From contig JAISUH010000097.1 of assembly GCA_031272205.1 (NCBI GenBank), forward strand, positions 1 through 58,117: 58,117 bases of DNA, read 5' to 3'. Positions 9,603 through 22,815 of this stretch are shown in pieces. Each line of letters opens with the position of its first letter. Position 1 is the first letter of the stretch. The position numbers and the translations under genes are program-made. Below the pieces are notes generated by a model, which saw nothing but the letters and a program-made list of their open reading frames with translations, was not told the DNA's origin and did not search any database. Origin of the DNA: Dysgonamonadaceae bacterium. GTDB lineage: Bacteria > Bacteroidota > Bacteroidia > Bacteroidales > Dysgonomonadaceae.

Positions 9603-9608
9603 TCATAT

Positions 9609-9681
9609 ACGGGTCTAGCTCAGTTGGTAGAGCACTGGTCTCCAAAACCAGGTGTCGGGAGTTCGAGTCTCTCGACCCGTG
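9609..9681 (+). tRNA. tRNA-Trp(CCA)
   Basis: A 73-nt cloverleaf. Acceptor ACGGGTC pairs with GACCCGT, discriminator G, anticodon loop TCTCCAAAA gives CCA. The gene lies between tuf and secE, a position shared by many bacteria. The 3' CCA is not encoded. Confidence 0.96.
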
Positions 9682-9700
9682 CATAAACATCAAATTTTAG

Positions 9701-9892
9701 ATGAAAAAAATAGTTGCATATATGAAGGACGCTTACAACGAACTTGTTCACAAAGTGTCCTGGCCATCGCGAGAGGAACTTACGAGTAGCACCATGATTG
9801 TAATGATCGCTTCCCTTATAATTGCTGTGTGCGTATTCGCAATGGACTCTCTTTTTGAGTGGATGGTGAAATTCCTCTACGGTATTCTGTAA
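9701..9892 (+). CDS. secE: Protein translocase subunit SecE
   Basis: The 63-residue protein has the minimal SecE layout: an amphipathic helix ending in the conserved ELVHKVSWPSREEL stretch, then one membrane span (TMIVMIASLIIAVCVFAMDS). SecE clamps SecY in the inner-membrane Sec translocon. Its place directly before nusG is conserved across bacteria. The start is 19 bases after tRNA-Trp, so the tRNA must be cut out of the same transcript. Confidence 0.96.
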   Translation: MKKIVAYMKDAYNELVHKVSWPSREELTSSTMIVMIASLIIAVCVFAMDSLFEWMVKFLYGIL

Positions 9893-9911
9893 CTTCTGAT
9901 AAAAGGAAAAA

Positions 9912-10454
9912 ATGGCTGAAAGCGGAAAAAAATGGTACGTCATGCGTGCCGTTAGCGGAAAAGAAAATAAAGTCAAAGAGTACCTTGAGTCAGAGATTAA
10001 GAAAACCGATTGGGGAAAATACATCTCTCAGGTTCTTATCCCGACGGAAAAGACTTACACGGTACGTAACGGAAAGAAAGTGCTCAAAGAACGCGCTTAT
10101 CTTCCCGGTTATGTGCTTATTGAAGCCGAACTGACGGGAGAAGTTGTTCACGAACTCAAAAACATCAATTTCGTTGCCGGCTTTTTGCCCAACACCACCG
10201 ACCCCCAACCTTTGCGCGAATCGGAAGTGAAACGCATCCTGGGTACGATGGACGAGTTGGAAGAGGCCAATGAAGAAATCGACACGAAATACTACGTGGG
10301 CGAAAACGTGAAAGTGATCAGCGGTCCTTTCTCCAGTTTCAACGGCGTGGTAGAGGAAGTGAACGACGAGCGCAAAAAACTCAAAGTGATGGTCAAAATT
10401 TTCGGAAGAAAACAACTTCTGGAATTGGGTTATATGCAAGTAGAGAAAGAATAA
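9912..10454 (+). CDS. nusG: Transcription termination/antitermination protein NusG
   Basis: The 180-residue protein shows the NGN domain (WYVMRAVSGKENKVKEYL at the N-terminus, YLPGYVLIEAE) and a C-terminal KOW domain (VGENVKVISGPFSSFNG, then VMVKIFGRKQLLELGY). NusG binds the RNA polymerase clamp and links it to Rho or ribosomes. It follows secE by 19 bases and precedes rplK by 71 bases, the universal arrangement. The length is normal and nothing is unusual. Confidence 0.98.
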   Translation: MAESGKKWYVMRAVSGKENKVKEYLESEIKKTDWGKYISQVLIPTEKTYTVRNGKKVLKERAYLPGYVLIEAELTGEVVHELKNINFVAGFLPNTTDPQPLRESEVKRILGTMDELEEANEEIDTKYYVGENVKVISGPFSSFNGVVEEVNDERKKLKVMVKIFGRKQLLELGYMQVEKE

Positions 10455-10525
10455 CGTGATTTGGTTACGCATATCTGTTCATTCTTTGTATGTTTCGAAA
10501 ACCGTAATTAAATTAAATCAAAAAA

Positions 10526-10969
10526 ATGGCTAAAGAAGTTGCTGGACAACTAAAATTACAAATCAAAGGAGGAGCTGCAAATCCATCTCCCCCGGTAGGC
10601 CCCGCGTTGGGTTCAAAAGGGATAAATATCATGGAGTTTTGCAAGCAATTCAATGCCAGAACTCAAGACAAACCGGGGAAAGTGTTGCCTGTGGTAATCA
10701 CTTATTATACCGACAAGTCTTTTGATTTTGTTGTTAAGACACCGCCGGTTGCCATTCAGCTCTTAGAGGCAAGCAAGCAAAAAAGCGGTTCGGCAGAACC
10801 CAATCGGAAAAAAGTCGCCGAAATCACTTGGGAACAGGTGAAGACGATTGCCGAGGACAAAATGCCGGATTTAAACTGCTTCAGCCTCGAATCGGCTATG
10901 AAAATGGTTGCAGGAACGGCTCGAAGCATGGGTATCACAGTTAAAGGGGCTTTCCCTGATGTTCAATAA
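10526..10969 (+). CDS. rplK: 50S ribosomal protein L11
   Basis: The 147-residue protein has the L11 N-terminal domain ([20 protein letters not shown]) and the rRNA-binding C-terminal domain ([12 protein letters not shown]). L11 forms the GTPase-associated centre with 23S rRNA. It opens the rplK-rplA-rplJ-rplL group. In the 71-base gap after nusG there is only a weak promoter-like pair (TTTG at 10460, ATTCTTTG at 10481, spacer 17), so its main transcription probably comes from upstream. Confidence 0.98.
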   Translation: MAKEVAGQLKLQIKGGAANPSPPVGPALGSKGINIMEFCKQFNARTQDKPGKVLPVVITYYTDKSFDFVVKTPPVAIQLLEASKQKSGSAEPNRKKVAEITWEQVKTIAEDKMPDLNCFSLESAMKMVAGTARSMGITVKGAFPDVQ

Positions 10970-10988
10970 TTAAACTTCAATTGAGATT

Positions 10989-11687
10989 ATGAGTAAACTG
11001 ACAAAAAATCAAAAGTTGGCCCTAAGCAAGATTGAAGAGGGAAAAACCTATTCGCTGAAAGAAGCGTCGGCGCTGGTAAAAGAAATTACTACCACGAAAT
11101 TCGACGCCTCAGTTGATATCGATGTGCGTCTCGGCGTAGATCCGCGAAAAGCCAACCAAATGGTGCGTGGTGTTGTATCGTTGCCTCACGGCACCGGTAA
11201 ACAAGTAAGAGTTCTTGTATTATGTTCTCCCGACGCTGAAGCCGATGCTAAAGAAGCCGGCGCAGACTATGTGGGACTTGACGAATATATCGAGAAAATT
11301 AAAGGCGGTTGGACCGATATTGACGTGATTATCACGCAACCCGCCATCATGGGGAAAATCGGAGCGCTGGGGCGAATTTTGGGCCCCCGCGGTTTAATGC
11401 CGAATCCCAAGAGTGGTACTGTTACTCCCGACGTTGCGAAAGCGGTGAAGGAAGTGAAACAGGGAAAAATCGACTTTAAAGTGGACAAAGCAGGTATTAT
11501 TCACACCTCTGTGGGAAAAGTATCATTCTTGCCCGATCAGATCAGAGACAACGCGAAAGAATTTGTTCAGACGTTGATTAAACTGAAACCGACTGCGGCA
11601 AAAGGTACTTATATCAAAAGTATTTATCTTTCCAGTACGATGAGTCCGGGTATCAAAGTGGACCCAAGAACGGTAGAAGAAGTCTAA
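10989..11687 (+). CDS. rplA: 50S ribosomal protein L1
   Basis: The 232-residue protein shows the L1 core ([39 protein letters not shown]). L1 forms the stalk at the E site and in many bacteria represses its own L11-L1 mRNA by binding a leader that mimics 23S rRNA. The gene lies 19 bases after rplK and 22 bases before rplJ, so the three are translated from one message. The length is standard. Confidence 0.98.
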   Translation: MSKLTKNQKLALSKIEEGKTYSLKEASALVKEITTTKFDASVDIDVRLGVDPRKANQMVRGVVSLPHGTGKQVRVLVLCSPDAEADAKEAGADYVGLDEYIEKIKGGWTDIDVIITQPAIMGKIGALGRILGPRGLMPNPKSGTVTPDVAKAVKEVKQGKIDFKVDKAGIIHTSVGKVSFLPDQIRDNAKEFVQTLIKLKPTAAKGTYIKSIYLSSTMSPGIKVDPRTVEEV

Positions 11688-11709
11688 TCGAAAAAGAAGA
11701 AGTAAATCT

Positions 11710-12222
11710 ATGAAAAAGGAAGATAAAAACAAGATTATAGAGCAAATATCAACGACCCTCAAGGAGTACGATCATTTCTATCTGACGGATATCGCCACGT
11801 TAAATGCGGCGAAAACCAGTCAGTTGAGAAGAGAATGTTCCAAACAGGACATCAAGTTGGTAGTGGTAAAAAATACCTTGCTGAAAAAAGCGTTGGAGTC
11901 GCTTGACGGGAACTACGAAGAGCTGTATTCCGTGTTGAAAGGGAATACGGCGATTATGTTCTCTAACGTGGCCAGCGCTCCTGCCAAACTCATTGATAAA
12001 TACAGCAAAGACAAAGTGCCGGCATTCAAAGGCGCTTACGTTCAGGAAAGCTTCTACGTAGGAGAAGGCCAACTGAAAAGCTTGGTAAATATCAAGACGA
12101 AAGCAGAACTTATCGGGGAAATTATCACACTGTTGCAATCGCCCGCGAAAAATGTCGTGTCGGCTCTCCAATCCGGAGGAACGTTATTGCATGGCGTGTT
12201 GAAGACCCTGTCGGAAAAATAA
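11710..12222 (+). CDS. rplJ: 50S ribosomal protein L10
   Basis: The 170-residue protein has the L10 N-terminal rRNA-binding part (VVVKNTLLKKALE, then GNTAIMFS) and the C-terminal helix that carries L7/L12 dimers. L10 anchors the stalk. The gap to rplA is only 22 bases, which leaves little room for a separate L10-binding leader of the kind known in Escherichia coli; any control by L10-L12 must act elsewhere. Confidence 0.97.
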   Translation: MKKEDKNKIIEQISTTLKEYDHFYLTDIATLNAAKTSQLRRECSKQDIKLVVVKNTLLKKALESLDGNYEELYSVLKGNTAIMFSNVASAPAKLIDKYSKDKVPAFKGAYVQESFYVGEGQLKSLVNIKTKAELIGEIITLLQSPAKNVVSALQSGGTLLHGVLKTLSEK

Positions 12223-12273
12223 TTTTATACAACAACTTAACAGAATTAGTAAACAATTTAAATCATACAAAAA

Positions 12274-12654
12274 ATGGCAGACTTAAAAGCATTTGCTGAA
12301 CAATTGGTTAACTTGACCGTAAAAGAGGTTAACGAACTTGCTGAGATCTTGAAAACTGAATACGGTATCGAACCCGCTGCTGCAGCCGTAGCCGTAGCTG
12401 CTGGTCCTGTTGCCGGAGGTGAAGCTCCCGCCGCAGAAGAAAAAACCGCTTTCGATGTCGTTCTTAAAAGTGCAGGTGCAGCTAAATTGGCTGTAGTTAA
12501 AGCAGTTAAAGAACTTACCGGTTTAGGTTTGAAAGAAGCTAAAGATTTAGTTGACGGCGCTCCCAGCGAATTGAAAAAAGGTGTTTCTAAAGACGAAGCT
12601 GACGCTTTGAAAAAACAACTCGAAGAAGCAGGAGCGGAAGTTGAACTTAAATAA
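12274..12654 (+). CDS. rplL: 50S ribosomal protein L7/L12
   Basis: The 126-residue acidic, Ala-rich protein shows the N-terminal dimerisation helix ([20 protein letters not shown]), an Ala/Gly/Pro hinge near residues 40-55 and the C-terminal factor-binding domain ([36 protein letters not shown]). It recruits translational GTPases. It is followed by two hairpins before rpoB, the expected site for reducing readthrough from ribosomal protein genes into polymerase genes. Confidence 0.98.
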   Translation: MADLKAFAEQLVNLTVKEVNELAEILKTEYGIEPAAAAVAVAAGPVAGGEAPAAEEKTAFDVVLKSAGAAKLAVVKAVKELTGLGLKEAKDLVDGAPSELKKGVSKDEADALKKQLEEAGAEVELK

Positions 12655-12662
12655 TGAAACTT

Positions 12663-12720
12663 ACCTAAAATTAGGTTAATTTGGTTAAGAATCTTTTAAC
12701 GAAGATTCTTAACCTTTTGT
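12663..12720 (+). terminator. Tandem hairpins and attenuator between rplL and rpoB
   Basis: ACCTAA/TTAGGT (12663-12676) is a small hairpin. It is followed by a perfect 13-pair stem (12683-12695 with 12702-12714, loop TTAACG) and TTTTGTGT. This is a good intrinsic terminator placed inside a multigene unit, so it most likely acts as a partial attenuator ahead of rpoBC. Confidence 0.8.
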
Positions 12721-12757
12721 GTCAATACAAATTAAGTTCCAAACCCAACAAACGCCC

Positions 12758-15700
12758 ATGTCTTCAAATAACGCAAATCAACGAATTAATTTCGCATCCA
12801 TCAAAAAGCCGTTGGATTTCCCCGATTTTCTCGAAATCCAATTGAAATCGTTTCAGGATTTCTTGCAGTTAGATGCTCCTCCTGAAAATAGAAAAAACGA
12901 AGGACTGTATAAAGTTTTCACGGAAAATTTCCCCATAGCGGATACGCGGAACAACTTTGTGCTTGAGTTTTTAGATTATTATGTTGATCCACCTCGTTAC
13001 AGCATCGAGGAATGTATCGACAGAGGGCTGACCTATAGCGTTCCGCTAAAGGCAAAACTTTATTTGTACTGTACCGATCCCGACCATGAGGATTTCGCTC
13101 CCGTCATTCAAGACGTGTATCTCGGAACCATTCCGTACATGACTGAAAAGGGAACCTTCGTCATCAACGGGGCCGAACGTGTCATCGTTTCCCAATTGCA
13201 CCGTTCTCCGGGCGTGTTTTTCGGGCAGAGCGTACACGCTAACGGTACAACGCTGTATTCTGCACGCATCATCCCGTTCAAAGGGTCGTGGATTGAATTT
13301 GCCACCGACATCAACAACGTGATGTATGCTTACATCGATCGTAAAAAGAAATTACCCGTAACCACGCTGCTCCGCGCCATCGGCTTCGAGAGCGACAAGG
13401 ATATCCTCGAAATTTTTGATTTGGCCGAAGAGGTGAAAGTAACCAACAAAGCCAGTTTGAAAAAGGCGCTGGGACGCAAACTCGCCGCCCGCGTGTTGAA
13501 ATCGTGGATGGAGGATTTCGTGGATGAAGATACAGGCGAGGTAACTTCTATCGAAAGAAACGAGATAATCATCGAGCGCGAAACCGTTCTCGAACAGGAA
13601 CATTTGGACGAAATCCTCGAACTGGGCGTTGCGTCTATTCTACTGCACAAAGAATCGGCAAACTCATCGGATTACTCCATTATATACAACACCTTGCAGA
13701 AAGATCCGAGCAATACGGAGATTGATGCAATCCGCTACATCTACCGCCAAATCCGTAGCGCCGAACCGGCCGACGACGCCAGCGCACGGGAGGTCATCAA
13801 CAACCTTTTCTTCTCCGAAAAGAGATACGATTTGGGAGATGTCGGACGTTACAGAATCAATAAAAAACTGAATCTCGATATTGACGTGAGCATTCGTGTG
13901 CTGACCAAAGAAGATATTATTGAGATTATCAAATACCTTATCGAGCTTATCAACTCGAAAGCCATCGTCGATGATATAGACCACTTAAGCAACCGCCGTG
14001 TGCGTACTGTCGGAGAACAGCTCTACAACCAGTTCGGCGTGGGCCTGAGCCGTATGGCGCGTATCATCCGCGAGCGTATGAATGTGCGCGACAATGAAGT
14101 GTTCACCCCGATAGACTTGATTAACGCGAAAACCATTTCGTCTGTTATCAATACTTTTTTTGGAACCAACGCGCTGTCGCAGTTCATGGATCAGACCAAC
14201 CCCTTGGCCGAGATCACGCACAAGCGCCGTCTTTCGGCTTTGGGACCCGGCGGTCTCTCGCGCGAACGTGCAGGATTTGAGGTGCGCGACGTGCATTATA
14301 CGCACTACGGACGCCTCTGTCCGATTGAAACGCCGGAAGGCCCCAATATCGGTCTTATATCCTCGCTTTGCGTATATGCGAAAATCAACGATTTGGGCTT
14401 TATCGAAACGCCTTACCGCAAAGTGGAGAACGGACAAGTGAGCGACGAGGTCGTTTATATGGCCGCCGAAGAAGAAGAAGGCAAAATTATAGCGCAGGGC
14501 AATGCCCCCTTGGACGACGAAGGAAAATTCATTTTGTCGCGTGTGAAAGCCCGTGAAGAAGCCGATTATCCGGTGGTTTCCCCCGATGAAGTGCAACTCA
14601 TGGACGTTTCGCCCATGCAAATTGCATCTATCGCCGCTTCGTTGATTCCTTTCCTCGAACACGACGACGCCAACCGCGCCCTCATGGGCTCGAACATGAT
14701 GCGTCAGGCTGTGCCGTTGATGCGTAACGAAGCGCCCATCGTAGGAACCGGTATCGAAGGTCAATTGATCAGGGATTCGCGCACTCAGATTCAGGCAGAA
14801 GGAGCAGGCGAAGTCATTTACGTCGATGCCACGACGATAAAAATAAAATACAACCGTACCAAAGAGGAAGAATTTACGAGTTTCGATGATGCGGTAAAGA
14901 CATACACCATCCCGAAATTCCGTAAAACCAACCAGAATACGACCATCGACTTGCGTCCGATTTGCAGAACCGGACAAAAAGTAACGGCGGGCGAGATACT
15001 TACCGAAGGTTACGCAACCGAAAACGGGGAACTGGCTATCGGAAAGAACCTGAAAGTGGCGTTTATGCCGTGGAAAGGATACAATTTCGAGGATGCCATT
15101 GTGTTGAACGAACGCATGGTTCGTGAAGACATCTTTACTTCGGTGCACTTGGAAGAATTTGCCTTGGAAGTTCGCGAGACGAAACGCGGGATGGAAGAAC
15201 TGACTTCCGATATCCCCAATGTGAGCGAAGACGCCACCAAAGATCTCGACGAAAGAGGCATTGTTCGCGTTGGCGCACGCATCCAGCCGGGCGATATCCT
15301 TATCGGTAAAATAACGCCGAAAGGAGAATCTGACCCCTCGCCCGAAGAAAAACTGCTTCGCGCCATTTTCGGCGATAAAGCGGGCGATGTGAAAGACGCC
15401 TCGTTGAAAGCGTCGCCGTCGTTGAAAGGAGTGGTCATCGGCACCAGCCTCTTCTCGAAAGCTGTGAAGAAAGGCAAGAGCAAACTGTCCAACAAAGCCC
15501 TGCTCCCGAAATTGGAGGAAGAGTACGAAGCCAAGATGGATGATTTGCGAAAAGTATTGATACAAAAGCTCGAAGTAATCACTGATGGCAAGCCCTCAAT
15601 CGGGGTGAAAGATTACACCAATATGGACATCGTTCCCAAAGGTGCGAAATTCACGGCTAAGGTGTTGAACGATATTGATTATCAGTCGGTTCAGTTGAGC

Positions 15701-16564
15701 AAATGGACCTCCGATGCACATAAGAACGACTTGGTTCGCACAACCGTCATCAACTACCTGCGCAAACACAAAGAACTCGATGCCGAATTGAAACGCAAAC
15801 GTTTCGATTTGACCATTGGCGACGAACTTCCTTCGGGAATCATGCAAATCGCAAAAGTTTATGTGGCGAAGAAACGCAAGATTCAAGTAGGGGATAAGAT
15901 GGCGGGACGCCACGGTAATAAAGGTATTGTGTCTAAAATCGTTCGCGAAGAAGATATGCCTTTCCTTGCCGACGGAACGCCGGTGGACATCGTGTTGAAT
16001 CCCTTGGGTGTGCCTTCGCGTATGAACCTCGGTCAGATTTTTGAAACCGTGCTCGGTTGGGCAGGAAAAGAACTCGGACACCGTTTTGCCACGCCGATTT
16101 TTGACGGAGCATCGTTGGACGACCTGAACGAATGGACAGATAAAGCGGGAGTGCCGCGTTACGGCAAAACACACCTGTTTGACGGCGGAACCGGCGAGCC
16201 TTTCGACCAACCGGCAACAGTGGGCATCATCTACATGCTCAAACTCGGCCACATGGTGGAAGACAAAATGCACGCACGTTCCATTGGGCCATACTCGCTC
16301 ATCACGCAACAGCCCTTGGGTGGTAAGGCACAGTTTGGAGGACAACGTTTTGGAGAAATGGAAGTTTGGGCGCTCGAAGCATTCGGCGCAGCCCATATCT
16401 TGCAGGAAATCCTCACCATTAAGTCCGATGACGTGGTTGGTCGTTCGAAAGCATACGAAGCGATAGTGAAAGGCGAAGTAATGCCCCAGCTGGGAATCCC
16501 CGAATCGCTTAATGTGTTGCTGCACGAACTGAAAGGTCTGGGATTGAGCGTTACGCTCGATTAA
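12758..16564 (+). CDS. rpoB: DNA-directed RNA polymerase subunit beta
   Basis: The 1268-residue beta subunit is complete. The rifampicin-binding region ([13 protein letters not shown], near residues 472-484) and the conserved [12 protein letters not shown] stretch near residue 1045 are intact. The start at the ATG of MSSNNANQR was chosen; a GTG 13 codons upstream (12719) is in frame but lies in the terminator U-tract. The mixture QFMDQ plus a normal length gives no sign of rifampicin-resistance change by eye. It is followed by rpoC after 118 bases. Confidence 0.98.
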   Translation: MSSNNANQRINFASIKKPLDFPDFLEIQLKSFQDFLQLDAPPENRKNEGLYKVFTENFPIADTRNNFVLEFLDYYVDPPRYSIEECIDRGLTYSVPLKAKLYLYCTDPDHEDFAPVIQDVYLGTIPYMTEKGTFVINGAERVIVSQLHRSPGVFFGQSVHANGTTLYSARIIPFKGSWIEFATDINNVMYAYIDRKKKLPVTTLLRAIGFESDKDILEIFDLAEEVKVTNKASLKKALGRKLAARVLKSWMEDFVDEDTGEVTSIERNEIIIERETVLEQEHLDEILELGVASILLHKESANSSDYSIIYNTLQKDPSNTEIDAIRYIYRQIRSAEPADDASAREVINNLFFSEKRYDLGDVGRYRINKKLNLDIDVSIRVLTKEDIIEIIKYLIELINSKAIVDDIDHLSNRRVRTVGEQLYNQFGVGLSRMARIIRERMNVRDNEVFTPIDLINAKTISSVINTFFGTNALSQFMDQTNPLAEITHKRRLSALGPGGLSRERAGFEVRDVHYTHYGRLCPIETPEGPNIGLISSLCVYAKINDLGFIETPYRKVENGQVSDEVVYMAAEEEEGKIIAQGNAPLDDEGKFILSRVKAREEADYPVVSPDEVQLMDVSPMQIASIAASLIPFLEHDDANRALMGSNMMRQAVPLMRNEAPIVGTGIEGQLIRDSRTQIQAEGAGEVIYVDATTIKIKYNRTKEEEFTSFDDAVKTYTIPKFRKTNQNTTIDLRPICRTGQKVTAGEILTEGYATENGELAIGKNLKVAFMPWKGYNFEDAIVLNERMVREDIFTSVHLEEFALEVRETKRGMEELTSDIPNVSEDATKDLDERGIVRVGARIQPGDILIGKITPKGESDPSPEEKLLRAIFGDKAGDVKDASLKASPSLKGVVIGTSLFSKAVKKGKSKLSNKALLPKLEEEYEAKMDDLRKVLIQKLEVITDGKPSIGVKDYTNMDIVPKGAKFTAKVLNDIDYQSVQLSKWTSDAHKNDLVRTTVINYLRKHKELDAELKRKRFDLTIGDELPSGIMQIAKVYVAKKRKIQVGDKMAGRHGNKGIVSKIVREEDMPFLADGTPVDIVLNPLGVPSRMNLGQIFETVLGWAGKELGHRFATPIFDGASLDDLNEWTDKAGVPRYGKTHLFDGGTGEPFDQPATVGIIYMLKLGHMVEDKMHARSIGPYSLITQQPLGGKAQFGGQRFGEMEVWALEAFGAAHILQEILTIKSDDVVGRSKAYEAIVKGEVMPQLGIPESLNVLLHELKGLGLSVTLD

Positions 16565-16569
16565 TATTA

Positions 16570-16682
16570 CGATAAGCCGTCGGCCCTTGGCTTTAAGCCA
16601 TTGGCCGTTCGGCCTGTACAAATCTCTAAATAACGGCTAATAGCTGACGGCCAACAGCCGAAGGCTTTCAAGAAAAAAGTAT
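16570..16682 (+). repeat. GGCC-rich inverted and direct repeats between rpoB and rpoC
   Basis: The spacer holds several copies of GGCC/GGCT/AGCC words: TGGCTTTAAGCCA forms a hairpin near 16588-16600, and the second half (about 16633-16668) repeats GGCTAATAGCTGACGGCC-like words. It looks unlike coding or promoter sequence and resembles an interspersed intergenic repeat. No promoter is seen for rpoC here. Confidence 0.5.
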
Positions 16683-20969
<4,287 letters not shown>

Positions 20970-20984
20970 ATTTAAACGATAATA

Positions 20985-21028
20985 AATAAAAAACGCGGCG
21001 GAAATTTTTTTCCTGCCGCGTTTTTTTT
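20985..21028. terminator. Bidirectional terminator between rpoC and the minus-strand operon
   Basis: AACGCGGC (20992-20999) pairs with GCCGCGTT (21015-21022), and the inner GGAAA/TTTCC extends the stem. Eight T residues follow on the plus strand, and a T-rich run (TTTTTTATTT) follows on the minus strand. It serves rpoC and the convergent operon ending at 21093. Confidence 0.92.
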
Positions 21029-21092
21029 CGAAGAGGTACGAAGATCGTTCGTGTCTTTACCGACGAACGCTGTTTCGTAAACCGTAAAAAGA

Positions 21093-21884
21093 TTACTGTT
21101 TTTCGTAATAATCCGTAAACTCTTTTTCGAATTGGGCGAAGCCCCCCGAATAAAACCTGTCGAAGATTTCTACTGAAGAATCCGCGCCAACGAGGTGTTG
21201 GAAAATTTCGATGGCCTTGTTTTCCTCTTTTTGCATCAAAAAATAAACCATACAATAGCCCACGCAATAGCCATAATTTTCTTGGGAAAAGGATTCGGTT
21301 GAAAACTTGGAATAATCCCAATCCGCAAATTCCAACAAGTTCAAGTCGCGGAGTTCGATAAGCGTTTTCACGCGATTGATTTTGGGTTTATCCGCTTGAT
21401 GGGAGGGTTTCGATTTTTGAAAAGACATACATTCCAAATACACGGCAAGTCCCTCGTTGAACCACGGCGGCAGGTACTTTCTCCCCGCGTGAAGCGATAA
21501 AAAGGCGTGGCTCATTTCGTGGTAGCAGGTCAATAAGAATTGTTCGGAGGGCATCTTTTTTGTTTTGAGAACAACCAATAAACTGTCCTTTGGTCTGAAA
21601 AAGCCCGAAGATATGTGCGCCGTATTTCCATTTTGCATTTGCACATTCATAAGGTCGGCAAAACCGGTTGCGACGGTGAATTTTATATCTGTAATGTTTA
21701 CCGTTTTTCCGGGGAACAGACGGTTGAAGAAATCGGCTTCGTAGCGGATGGCTTTCCCAAGCGCCGTTTTTTCCTTGGGTGTAATCAAATTTTCCGTATC
21801 GACAAAGCGTATATCGTTCTGTGCGACAGCGTTTGCCGCGAGTAACAATCCGGAACAAAAGATGATAAGCAGTTGTTTTTTCAT
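21093..21884 (-). CDS. Exported HExxH metallopeptidase-like protein
   Basis: The 263-residue protein has a signal peptide (LLIIFCSGLLLAANAVA) and a zinc-peptidase signature HEMSH at residues 122-126, followed 18 residues later by Glu144 in WFNEGLAVYL. This HExxH...NEGLA pattern is that of the gluzincin (MA) clan, as in M1/M61-like and DUF1570-like proteins. The catalytic set looks complete, so it may be an active periplasmic peptidase; the substrate is unknown. Its ATG overlaps the stop of the upstream gene by four bases (ATGA), implying coupled translation. Longer in-frame starts exist to 21968 but would bury the signal peptide. Confidence 0.8.
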   Translation of the reverse strand: MKKQLLIIFCSGLLLAANAVAQNDIRFVDTENLITPKEKTALGKAIRYEADFFNRLFPGKTVNITDIKFTVATGFADLMNVQMQNGNTAHISSGFFRPKDSLLVVLKTKKMPSEQFLLTCYHEMSHAFLSLHAGRKYLPPWFNEGLAVYLECMSFQKSKPSHQADKPKINRVKTLIELRDLNLLEFADWDYSKFSTESFSQENYGYCVGYCMVYFLMQKEENKAIEIFQHLVGADSSVEIFDRFYSGGFAQFEKEFTDYYEKQ

Positions 21885-22792
21885 CGTTTTTCCGATTTTT
21901 CTTTCAGGAATTTCTTCTGCTCTTTTTTGCTCATGTCCTGCATCAACATTTCGTCGGTAAGTTCGCAAACATATTCCTGTTCCCGCTCCAAACGCAATTT
22001 TCCCGCGTTAGCCGTTTGGAAAAACGGGCGGAAATGGGTATGTTTGTTCCCTACCTTGCGGTCATCCACTTTGTTCTTATCCAAAAAATAGACCGAAAAA
22101 TTGATGAAATATGAGTCGAGCATGGTTTCGATAATGCCTATCGCCTGCCCCATCTTTACGCGCTGTCCGGGATAGACAAGCGATTTTCCTTTGAAAACAT
22201 ATTCGCCGAAAGAACCGTCGCCGTGATACAGCGTGATTTGGGACATCGAATGTCTGCCATCAAAATTTTTATTCCCTTTTGCAGTATGATCCCTCAAATC
22301 ATCGTTACACATCATTCCTCCACGGCAAGCATAAACCGTATCCGACATCACTTCAAACGAGAGTTGATAGCCTTCCCTGTTTTCCGTTGTTCTTGCCATT
22401 CTGGCTGTTGCGCCTTTGGCTGTGGGCAAAGTATAGGGAAAATCGATATTGATTTTACTCTTTGGATCGCCCCTATACATTGAATAACTGTACCTGTAAT
22501 TGTAACCTTTCGTTTTGTCTGACAGGCTGAACGACATTATCGCATGATTGCCCCAGGGAAGCGTTGCCGAGCGGATGCCGCTCATTCCCGTCAGGTTGCT
22601 GTAATCGGTGAAAGTGATAAACAAATAGTAAGGACAAAAATCTCTGTTGTCCCCATAGAGCGTAAGCAGCCCCTCCTGCGCATCAAATTTATCCGAAAGT
22701 TGAATCGCATTTTCTACGGGTTGCATATACTGTGCTTCCGCGCGAAGGACAAACAAAGAAATACAAAAAACACATAAAGTTGTCGTTTTCAT
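21881..22792 (-). CDS. Exported protein with a degenerate M23-like domain
   Basis: The 303-residue product starts with a signal peptide (LCVFCISLFVLRAEA). Residues of about 195-250 read like a LytM/M23 beta-barrel (ITLYHGDGSFGEYVFKG, then YPGQRVKMGQAIGIIE), but the usual HxH zinc ligand at the end is replaced by NFSVYF, so peptidoglycan hydrolase activity is doubtful. The C-terminus is Lys/Glu rich. It may be a non-catalytic LytM-type binding or activator protein. It follows nfnB by 23 bases and is translationally coupled to the HExxH protein after it, so the two probably work together in the envelope. Assignment to M23 is by pattern only. Confidence 0.75.
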   Translation of the reverse strand: MKTTTLCVFCISLFVLRAEAQYMQPVENAIQLSDKFDAQEGLLTLYGDNRDFCPYYLFITFTDYSNLTGMSGIRSATLPWGNHAIMSFSLSDKTKGYNYRYSYSMYRGDPKSKINIDFPYTLPTAKGATARMARTTENREGYQLSFEVMSDTVYACRGGMMCNDDLRDHTAKGNKNFDGRHSMSQITLYHGDGSFGEYVFKGKSLVYPGQRVKMGQAIGIIETMLDSYFINFSVYFLDKNKVDDRKVGNKHTHFRPFFQTANAGKLRLEREQEYVCELTDEMLMQDMSKKEQKKFLKEKSEKR

Positions 22793-22815
22793 AATATGGC
22801 TTGCTGGTTATTTTT

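Noticed and set aside
12719-12757. Upstream GTG start for rpoB
   Set aside because: It begins in the U-tract of the attenuator and adds residues not expected at the RpoB N-terminus.
13985-15565. Long open frame antisense to rpoB (about 526 codons)
   Set aside because: It mirrors the codon pattern of rpoB, has no promoter or ribosome site and reads as Arg/His/Phe-rich sequence typical of antisense shadows.
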